NCBI GenBank assembly: GCA_001774245.1
Contig: MEZF01000111.1
Coordinates: forward strand, 21,894 to 33,602
Reading direction: 5' to 3'
Source of the DNA: Candidatus Bathyarchaeota archaeon RBG_13_52_12
GTDB lineage: Archaea; Thermoproteota; Bathyarchaeia; TCS64
DNA: 11,709 nt
Shown here piece after piece: positions 7,202 to 11,709 of the stretch (position 1 is the first letter of the stretch; each line of letters starts with the position of its first letter). The position numbers and the translations under genes are program-made. A model generated the notes under the pieces. The model was not told where the DNA came from and did no database searches. It saw only the letters and a program-made list of their open reading frames with translations.

Positions 7202-8157
7202 CTGAGTTCCCTCATCACTTGAGCAACATTTTTTAATGCAAAGTCGTGCAGTGTCTTCTTCCCGCTTAAAACCTCAAAGCTGGCGACACACCGCATCGAG
7301 ACCTGTTTGACAACAGGCGTTGGAATCTCGGGGGCGGGACCATCCCCCACATAATCAACCTCGCGAAGATAGGCTCGTAGGAACTCCTTGTCGAGGCAAT
7401 GAGCCTCCTGGGGCTTCCCAGGCTCATAGAACTTCTCAGCCCAGAAGCGGGCAGAGTCGTGGCTTGGAGGCTCATCTATCTGAATCAGTTCCCCATCTAG
7501 GCGTCCGAACTCTAGCTTAAAGTCGGGAATAATGAAGCCACAGCTCTTAGCATGGCTCTGATAAGCAGTAAATAGCTTGAGCGTGGCCTCCTCCAGTTCA
7601 CCCCACTCGTCTTTTGTAACGAGCTTTTGGGCTATGGCCTCCCTTCCACTGATCTCTACGTCGTGTCCTGCTTCCGCCTTCGTCGTTGGGGTGAGTATGA
7701 CCTCGGGGAGCTTCTCCGCCATCGCGAGTCCGTCGGGGAGCTTGACGCCGCTCACGGTCCTCGCCCCATCCCTGTATGCGCGCCACGCGGAGCCGTAGAG
7801 GTAGGAGCGGCAAACGAACTCGATGTCTATTCTCCTCGCCTTTTGTACCCGCATTGAGCGCTCATCCTCTACCTTGAGGAAGTGGTTAGGTATGACTTTC
7901 TTTGTCTTGTTGAACCAGAACTCGGCGAGGCGGTTGATGCTCTCACCTTTGTGGGGAATGAGGGTGGGTAAGACGACGTCGTATGCGCTTATCCTGTCTG
8001 TAGTGACAATCAGCATCTCCTTTCCGAGGTCGTAGACGTCCCTTACCTTACCGCGGTGGGGTTCTACGCCTTTGATGGCGTCGCTGTATCTGACGACTTC
8101 TATCTTCCCCTTAGCAAGGGGGTCATCGACCATGTAGGCTTCTTTCAATGAGCTCAC
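7198..8157 (-). CDS. purC: SAICAR synthetase PurC, long (Ade1-like) type
   Basis: ATP-dependent joining of CAIR and aspartate to SAICAR, step 7 of IMP synthesis. Motifs in order: G-K-V-R-D-V-Y-D-L-G (36-45, nucleotide-binding loop), T-T-D-R-I-S-A-Y-D (52-60), C-R-S-Y-L-Y-G-S-A-W (116-125), L-T-P-T-T-K-A-E-A-G-H-D (155-166), D-F-K-L-E-F-G (212-218) and D-E-P-P-S-H-D-S-A-R-F-W (228-239). At 319 residues it belongs to the longer group represented by yeast Ade1 (about 306), not the roughly 235-residue bacterial form. The GTG at 8157 is taken as start; the ATG at 8133 (residue 9) is an alternative, and neither has a well-spaced Shine-Dalgarno site. It is the first gene of a purC-purF operon with a 4-bp overlap. 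Its upstream region holds repeated ACGTGAA/TGTTAAT elements that may control it. Confidence 0.95.
   Translation of the reverse strand: MSSLKEAYMVDDPLAKGKIEVVRYSDAIKGVEPHRGKVRDVYDLGKEMLIVTTDRISAYDVVLPTLIPHKGESINRLAEFWFNKTKKVIPNHFLKVEDERSMRVQKARRIDIEFVCRSYLYGSAWRAYRDGARTVSGVKLPDGLAMAEKLPEVILTPTTKAEAGHDVEISGREAIAQKLVTKDEWGELEEATLKLFTAYQSHAKSCGFIIPDFKLEFGRLDGELIQIDEPPSHDSARFWAEKFYEPGKPQEAHCLDKEFLRAYLREVDYVGDGPAPEIPTPVVKQVSMRCVASFEVLSGKKTLHDFALKNVAQVMRELR
7209..7213 (-). promoter_or_regulatory. Ribosome binding site of purF
   Basis: GAGGG on the minus strand inside the end of purC, 7 nt before the purF GTG at 7201. It decides this start, which also leaves the nucleophile Cys at residue 7. Confidence 0.6.
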
Positions 8158-8163
8158 TGCTCC

Positions 8164-8180
8164 ACGTGAAACTTGTTAAT
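8164..8180 (+). repeat. Direct repeat copy 1 (ACGTGAA-N3-TGTTAAT), near the purC start
   Basis: ACGTGAA (8164-8170), 3 nt, TGTTAAT (8174-8180). The same two heptamers recur at 8221-8236 with a 2-nt spacer. This copy overlaps the likely purC core promoter, 7-23 nt before the GTG, where a bound repressor would block transcription. Operator role is inferred. Confidence 0.5.
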
Positions 8181-8220
8181 AATGATACCCGATGTGCCTT
8201 GGTATATCAACTTTCTTTTG

Positions 8221-8236
8221 ACGTGAATGTGTTAAT
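8221..8236 (+). repeat. Direct repeat copy 2 (ACGTGAA-N2-TGTTAAT)
   Basis: ACGTGAA (8221-8227), 2 nt, TGTTAAT (8230-8236), a second copy of the element at 8164-8180, in the middle of the purC/phosphatidyltransferase divergent region. Its TGTTAAT half is also the left part of the palindrome at 8230-8241. Confidence 0.5.
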
Positions 8237-8241
8237 TAACA
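8230..8241. promoter_or_regulatory. Perfect 12-bp palindrome TGTTAATTAACA, possible operator
   Basis: TGTTAATTAACA equals its own reverse complement. A further TTAACA follows at 8245-8250. It lies about 75-85 bp from both the purC start (-) and the phosphatidyltransferase start (+). Symmetry suits a dimeric winged-helix or helix-turn-helix regulator, but AT-rich palindromes also arise by chance. Confidence 0.4.
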
Positions 8242-8284
8242 TATTTAACACAAAAAAATCCGGGTTCTTCTCCGCGAGGCATAG

Positions 8285-8292
8285 ACTTATAC
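8285..8292 (+). promoter_or_regulatory. TATA-like box of the CDP-alcohol phosphatidyltransferase gene
   Basis: ACTTATAC, with its core 27-32 nt before the TTG at 8318. This spacing puts the transcript start at or beside the start codon, that is, a leaderless message; no Shine-Dalgarno site is visible. Confidence 0.5.
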
Positions 8293-8317
8293 CAGCTCTC
8301 CCCTTATTCTCAGCGGT

Positions 8318-8914
8318 TTGGTCTCTAGTAAGCTGAAGAAGAAGTTTGAGGAGGTTGTGTCCATTGGTATCAAGCCTTTCACTGACGCTGGGGTCACACC
8401 AAATACAATAACAGTCCTCGGCCTCCTAGTCTCCTTCGCTTCGGCTTTGTGCTACTACAACTGGGCGTCTTCGCCGATCCTACTGCCGGCTGCAGGGGGG
8501 CTAGTACTTCTCTCTGGGCTCTTCGATGCCATTGATGGAGTTATAGCCAGAACCACTGGAAAGGTGACTCCCTTTGGCGGTTTTTTTGATTCGGTCTCCG
8601 ACCGCTACGCGGACGCCATAGTTATATCCGGCATCACCCTTGGTGGGCTCTGTAACCCCTTTTATGGATTCGCTGCTCTCATTGGCTCGCTCATGGTTAG
8701 TTACACGCGTTCCCGGGCTGAGGCTGTGGGTGTAACCATGGCCGGTGTCGGCTTCGCAGAAAGGGCGGAGAGGATGCTGATCCTGGCTAGTGTCACGTTC
8801 GCTACGGTCTTCTGGTTTGATACACTCAACTACGGAGTCATCTTACTCGCTGTGCTCTCCCACGTAACCGTAATACAGAGGATGCTATACTTTCGCAAGA
8901 ATTCTAGAAAGTAG
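8318..8914 (+). CDS. CDP-alcohol phosphatidyltransferase, probably archaetidylinositol phosphate synthase
   Basis: Integral membrane enzyme that transfers a phospholipid head group from or onto a CDP-activated lipid. The family motif D-x2-D-G-x2-A-R-x8-G-x3-D-x3-D is complete: Asp70, Asp73, Gly74, Ala77, Arg78, Gly87, Asp91, Asp95. About six hydrophobic segments and 198 residues are normal for the family. The segments G-G-F-F-D-S-V-S-D-R-Y-A-D (87-99), Y-T-R-S-R-A-E-A-V-G (129-138) and A-E-R-A-E-R (147-152) resemble the archaetidylinositol phosphate synthase branch, which joins inositol 1-phosphate to CDP-archaeol. Other head groups are possible. The TTG at 8318 starts just before a Lys-rich N-terminus and sits 27-32 nt after a TATA-like box. 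The gene is divergent from purC and convergent with eS26, so it is probably a single-gene unit. Confidence 0.9.
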   Translation: MVSSKLKKKFEEVVSIGIKPFTDAGVTPNTITVLGLLVSFASALCYYNWASSPILLPAAGGLVLLSGLFDAIDGVIARTTGKVTPFGGFFDSVSDRYADAIVISGITLGGLCNPFYGFAALIGSLMVSYTRSRAEAVGVTMAGVGFAERAERMLILASVTFATVFWFDTLNYGVILLAVLSHVTVIQRMLYFRKNSRK

Positions 8915-8948
8915 AAGAGACTCACTTAACGGTTAAATTGAATAAAAG

Positions 8949-9254
8949 TTAGGCGTTTGATCTCGCTCTGCGGCGCCTCGGTACGAATTTGCGCTCATCC
9001 TTACCACGCACCTTGACGACACCACGATGCACAGCACAGCTGATGCAGTAATACTTCGTCACTTTTGTGCGCTGAATGGTGGAGCCCTGTGTTTGGAGCT
9101 CTTTAAGGAGCCGGGAGTCGACGAGGCTCGTATAACGAGTTTGCCTCTTCACCTTGTCGCGGGGCACTTGAGCCCCACAGATGCTGCACTGCACTGTCCC
9201 GGAGCTCCCCTTGCTACCCTTACTGCGACCTCCGCTGCTCCTCTTCTTCGTCAA
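8949..9254 (-). CDS. rps26e: Small ribosomal subunit protein eS26 (S26e)
   Basis: Component of the small ribosomal subunit, in eukaryotes located near the mRNA exit channel and the 3' end of the small-subunit rRNA. The 101 residues show a basic Gly/Ser/Lys-rich N-terminal tail, a C-x2-C pair at Cys23/Cys26 and a second at Cys70/Cys73 (C-I-S-C-A-V-H), giving the four-cysteine zinc site of the family. A very basic tail R-R-R-R-A-R follows (93-98). The start is TTG at 9254, supported by GAGGT 7 nt upstream and a strong TATA box at 9284-9296. Among archaea S26e is known mainly from Crenarchaeota and related TACK lineages, so it is the best taxonomic marker here. It lies 43 bp downstream of the hydrolase gene but probably has its own promoter. 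Confidence 0.95.
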   Translation of the reverse strand: MTKKRSSGGRSKGSKGSSGTVQCSICGAQVPRDKVKRQTRYTSLVDSRLLKELQTQGSTIQRTKVTKYYCISCAVHRGVVKVRGKDERKFVPRRRRARSNA

Positions 9255-9261
9255 TTCTGAA

Positions 9262-9266
9262 ACCTC
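9262..9266 (-). promoter_or_regulatory. Ribosome binding site of the eS26 gene
   Basis: GAGGT on the minus strand, 7 nt before the TTG at 9254. It fixes this unusual start codon for a ribosomal protein. Confidence 0.6.
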
Positions 9267-9283
9267 AGCAGATTAGTAAGGCT

Positions 9284-9296
9284 CTATATTATAAAT
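9284..9296 (-). promoter_or_regulatory. TATA box of the eS26 gene
   Basis: ATTTATAATATAG on the minus strand, about 30-42 nt before the TTG and just after the end of the upstream hydrolase gene. It is the most TATA-like stretch in the window and implies a short leader carrying the GAGGT site. Confidence 0.6.
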
Positions 9297-9297
9297 G

Positions 9298-9909
9298 CTA
9301 CTGGTCAGAGCTCCATCTCTCGATGAGCGGAACGAGGGAGCCAAGGACGATCTCGGCGACCTTCCCGTAGCCCGCTTGGGTGAGGTGGACACCGTCGTCT
9401 GAATACTCCTGCCTGAGGTTACCCTCCATGTTTACAAGTCCATAGAAGAGGTCGATGAGGACCACATCCTTCTCCGAGGCGTGTGCCCTGATCAATTCGT
9501 TTAGACGCCTAATATTCGAACTTGTGAGTCTGGTGGGTGTGAGGGTACAGGCCAAAGGCGTCGCTCCGATCTCTCTGCATAGAGCGTAGAGATTTGTAAG
9601 GTTCTCCATGACTTGTTCCGGGCCTTTAGCGGCGCCGAGGTCGTTTATCCCTCCCCATATAACTACGATTTCTGGTTTTTCAGTGGCTACCGTTTGTCTA
9701 AACCTCCAAAGCATCCCATCCGTATTATCGCCGTTTACGCCAGCGTTGATGACGAATGCCTGCGTCTGTCCTTTGAGTCTGCCCCTGATAAGTGTCTGAA
9801 GTTGAGCGGGGTAGGGCACCCTCGGATCGATAGCATAGGGATCAAGGGTCCTATACCCAGCGGTGAGGCTGTCTCCAAGCGCTACTACGATTAAGAAGCC
9901 ATCAGCCAT
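9298..9909 (-). CDS. SGNH/GDSL-family hydrolase (TesA-like esterase fold)
   Basis: Likely esterase, lipase or deacetylase of the SGNH superfamily; substrate unknown. All four signature blocks are present: G-D-S-L-T-A-G-Y with nucleophile Ser14, N-A-G-V-N-G-D-N with Gly57, G-G-I-N-D-L with Asn89, and D-x2-H with Asp172 and His175. No signal peptide or lipobox is seen and the protein is short (203 residues), so it should act in the cytoplasm. GGGAG lies 7 nt before the ATG at 9909, which is therefore preferred over the ATG at 9915, whose distance to GGGAG is only 1 nt. A T-rich TTTTTACC about 40 nt upstream may be the promoter. It lies 107 bp after the cyclotransferase-like gene and 43 bp before eS26, all on -. 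Confidence 0.9.
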   Translation of the reverse strand: MADGFLIVVALGDSLTAGYRTLDPYAIDPRVPYPAQLQTLIRGRLKGQTQAFVINAGVNGDNTDGMLWRFRQTVATEKPEIVVIWGGINDLGAAKGPEQVMENLTNLYALCREIGATPLACTLTPTRLTSSNIRRLNELIRAHASEKDVVLIDLFYGLVNMEGNLRQEYSDDGVHLTQAGYGKVAEIVLGSLVPLIERWSSDQ

Positions 9910-9916
9910 ACCCATA

Positions 9917-9921
9917 CTCCC
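9917..9921 (-). promoter_or_regulatory. Ribosome binding site of the SGNH hydrolase gene
   Basis: GGGAG on the minus strand, 7 nt before the ATG at 9909 and 1 nt before the ATG at 9915. It selects the inner ATG. Confidence 0.55.
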
Positions 9922-10022
9922 ACTTAACTGATTACTGGTGTATGTGGTAAAAATCCATGTCCCTGAAGGATATCTGTCACATTCATATCAGTAGGTATCA
10001 GAGGCGCGCGCTGGATAGAGCA

Positions 10023-10493
10023 CTAGTTTAGGGAAGCGATGAGCCAGCGGAGCTCCTTAACGTAGCTGGGGTCGAGTTGGTGCTCCTCCGCTCCTTCGAG
10101 CATGAGTTCTACATAGCTCCTCGATGGGGTGTAGGGACCAGTTGGCTTGACGCAGCGATAGAGATCTGCGCTGTGCCACCTCTTGTCTTCACCGAGGACG
10201 AGATACGTTTCCCTTACATATAGCCCCTGGGGCACGCTCTCTGCGACGTCCTTCTCCTCCATCTCCCTTTGGTTTACTTCGTATAAAACCCCTCGAACGA
10301 TCTCCCCTGGCGCAGGGATGATGCTGCATATGCCACCCTGCCTCTTCTGGCTGTAGAATGGGAAAGTTATCCTAAAGTTGGGTAACTCCGCTTTCATTTG
10401 GAAGACCGCTGTGGGGCAGAGTTGCCGGAGAAACTTGGCGGATAGGTTCGAGCCATAGGCGAAGTGGAGCATGAGTATTGTGAAGCTCGACAC
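10023..10493 (-). CDS. Gamma-glutamylcyclotransferase-like (GGCT/AIG2-like) protein
   Basis: Member of the GGCT-like fold, whose known members cleave gamma-glutamyl amides with release of 5-oxoproline, or act on related isopeptide bonds. The substrate-binding loop F-A-Y-G-S-N-L is at 11-17. G-G-I-C-S-I-I-P (53-60), G-V-L-Y-E-V (68-73) and D-V-A-E-S-V-P-Q-G-L-Y (82-92) match the core, with Glu85 where the catalytic acid lies. The C-terminal S-Y-V-E-L-M-L-E-G-A-E-E-H (126-138) is also typical. Length is 156 residues from the GTG at 10493. The ATG at 10472 (residue 8) gives M-L-H-F-A-Y-G-S-N, closer to the usual family start, so the true protein may be 149 residues. No Shine-Dalgarno site precedes either. 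Archaea often lack glutathione, so the natural substrate is open. It is divergent from the second MFS gene. Confidence 0.87.
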   Translation of the reverse strand: MSSFTILMLHFAYGSNLSAKFLRQLCPTAVFQMKAELPNFRITFPFYSQKRQGGICSIIPAPGEIVRGVLYEVNQREMEEKDVAESVPQGLYVRETYLVLGEDKRWHSADLYRCVKPTGPYTPSRSYVELMLEGAEEHQLDPSYVKELRWLIASLN

Positions 10494-10524
10494 AATTTGA
10501 GGTTAACCCCACCAATCCACCACG

Positions 10525-10530
10525 TTTAAA
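10525..10530. promoter_or_regulatory. TTTAAA element, possible shared TATA box of a divergent pair
   Basis: Self-complementary TTTAAA in the 79-bp gap between two divergent genes. On - it lies about 32-37 nt before the GTG at 10493, and on + about 43-48 nt before the TTG at 10573. It is the only good TATA candidate in the gap. Confidence 0.4.
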
Positions 10531-10572
10531 GGAGTGCGGTGTAACTAGCAGAGAAGCAGGCGGGTGGGGAGC

Positions 10573-11709
10573 TTGGCAGGTTCTCTAAGTTTCATGAAGG
10601 GAAATGTCCTCACTCTCACAATCTGCAGCATCCTCTGGCGCGTCTCTATCGACATCATCTGGCCGTTCCTTGCCCTCTACATCATGGCGCTGGGCGGAGA
10701 GTACGAGACAGTAGGGCAGGTCATGGCCATCGGGAACCTCGCCTCTTTACTCCTTTACCCCCTTGGCGGATACATCGCCGACTACCAGGGCCGAATCAAG
10801 TTGATGGCCTACATGACCTATGTTTACAGCTTCACGTTCCTGATCTTCGTTTTCACCGATACCTGGGTTTGGGTGGCTGTCGGTATGTTCGCCCAAAGCC
10901 TCATCACATTCTACATCCCTGCCATGCAAGCTCTCATGGCCGACTCCCTCCCCCCTAACCGAAGGGGCATCGGTTTCGCGGCGACCATGGCTATCCCAAG
11001 CGCCTTTGGCATCGCCTCACCGATCATCGGGGGGTGGCTCATCGATACCCTCGGTATTAAACCAGCGGTGAAGGGACTTTACCTCCTTGGATTCTTCGTC
11101 GCACTACTTGTCGCGACCCTGCGCCTAAAGTTCTTAAATGAGACTCTACGGCCGAGGGAGAGTGTTAAAATTACTTTGGGCTCCATACCGGGATTGCTAC
11201 TTCGATCATACCATGACATCGTGACGATGGTTAGGGAAGCACCGAGGAGGCTGATCATCCTCAGCCTCCTGGTATCGGGTTGCACTTTTGCCGTGAGTCT
11301 TGTTTCACCCTTCTGGATCATACGAGCAAAAGAGACAATTGGTCTCTCCACGGCGGACTGGGGGGTGATCCTCCTCGTCAATGGAGTGATCAACGTTCTG
11401 CTCAGCCTCCCAGCGGGAGGTTTCGTCGACAGACACAGTAAGAGATTCGTTGCCGGATTTGCACTTATATTTGGCGCTATACCCGTCTATCTTTTCCTCT
11501 ACGCTACAAGCTTCTGGCAGGTAGCCACCCTCGGGGCGTTGATGACGCTGCCAAATACCTTCCTAAACCCTAGCTTCCAGGCCATGTTCACCGATATGGT
11601 ACCCAGGGAGAAGAGAGGTAGAATGATAGCTGCCCTCGGTGGAGGTGGTGTCTGGCTTATGGGTGGTGCATGGGGCACTGGCGTGATAGCGATGCTGAGC
11701 ATAACGGCG
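10573..11709 (+). CDS. Major facilitator superfamily transporter, paralog 2 (3' end cut by window)
   Basis: The frame is open from the TTG at 10573 to the window end (379 codons, no stop), so the gene continues to the right; about 40 residues should be missing. It is a clear paralog of the MFS gene at 3418: both start with TTG, then F-(L/M)-(R/K)-G-N-V-L, I-D-I-I-W-P-F-L-(A/S)-L-Y, the 17-residue identical stretch around G-G-Y-I-A-D-Y-Q-G-R-I-K, F-L-N-P-S and a late (V/L)-G-G-G-G. Gapless matching of the first residues supports the TTG start; GTG at 10564 and ATG at 10594 are alternatives. GGTGGGG just upstream may serve as a weak ribosome site. Codons differ widely at silent positions, so the duplication is old. 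Substrate unknown. Confidence 0.9.
   Translation, partial: MAGSLSFMKGNVLTLTICSILWRVSIDIIWPFLALYIMALGGEYETVGQVMAIGNLASLLLYPLGGYIADYQGRIKLMAYMTYVYSFTFLIFVFTDTWVWVAVGMFAQSLITFYIPAMQALMADSLPPNRRGIGFAATMAIPSAFGIASPIIGGWLIDTLGIKPAVKGLYLLGFFVALLVATLRLKFLNETLRPRESVKITLGSIPGLLLRSYHDIVTMVREAPRRLIILSLLVSGCTFAVSLVSPFWIIRAKETIGLSTADWGVILLVNGVINVLLSLPAGGFVDRHSKRFVAGFALIFGAIPVYLFLYATSFWQVATLGALMTLPNTFLNPSFQAMFTDMVPREKRGRMIAALGGGGVWLMGGAWGTGVIAMLSITA

Noticed and set aside
8185..8205. Hairpin ATACC-N11-GGTAT upstream of purC
   Set aside because: Only 5 bp of stem with an 11-nt loop, too weak to call a riboswitch or operator.
8926..8936. TTAAC-G-GTTAA inverted repeat between the phosphatidyltransferase and eS26
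   Set aside because: A 1-nt loop cannot form a hairpin, and the site lies between gene ends; it may be part of a T-rich terminator region but is not convincing as an operator.
9969..9989. GATAT/ATATC inverted repeat in the 107-bp gap before the SGNH hydrolase
   Set aside because: Short, AT-rich, and not repeated elsewhere; likely chance.
9916..10022. Possible C/D box guide RNA or tRNA in the gap
   Set aside because: No complete box C/D pair and no cloverleaf could be seen on either strand.

Overview
This is an archaeal chromosomal window, most likely from the TACK group. It encodes ribosomal protein eS26 (S26e), which among archaea is known mainly from Crenarchaeota and relatives. It also has a CDP-alcohol phosphatidyltransferase of the archaetidylinositol-phosphate-synthase type, archaeal TATA-like boxes about 25-35 nt before several starts, many TTG/GTG starts, and T-rich gene ends. 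I cannot name a genus.

Layout. Left part (1-3321): de novo purine genes. purL (cut by the left edge) and purQ are joined by an ATGA overlap on +, and purE faces them on -. Middle (3371-5753): on +, an MFS transporter, a 61-residue two-helix membrane protein, and an unrecognised protein that looks like a GT-A glycosyltransferase. Then (5750-8157) purC-purF on -, joined by a 4-bp overlap. purF meets the glycosyltransferase-like gene tail to tail with overlapping stop codons. Right part (8286-11709): a CDP-alcohol phosphatidyltransferase on +, then on - eS26, an SGNH/GDSL hydrolase and a gamma-glutamylcyclotransferase-like protein, and finally on + a second MFS transporter cut by the right edge.

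How they work together. PurF makes phosphoribosylamine from PRPP and glutamine. PurL and PurQ (with a PurS not visible here) convert FGAR to FGAM. PurE carboxylates or rearranges the AIR-derived intermediate, and PurC makes SAICAR. These are steps 1, 4, 6 and 7 of IMP synthesis. purM, purD, purN/purT, purB, purK and the last steps are not in the window. The two MFS genes are clear paralogs, with a gapless N-terminal alignment and the same TTG start position. Each is divergent from a minus-strand gene.

The least explained parts are the pair of small membrane protein plus glycosyltransferase-like protein, and the 160-bp divergent region between purC and the phosphatidyltransferase. That region carries a 16/17-bp direct repeat and a perfect 12-bp palindrome that could be a regulator site. 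No rRNA, tRNA, CRISPR array, insertion sequence or phage feature was seen, and no gene-free gap exceeds about 160 bp.
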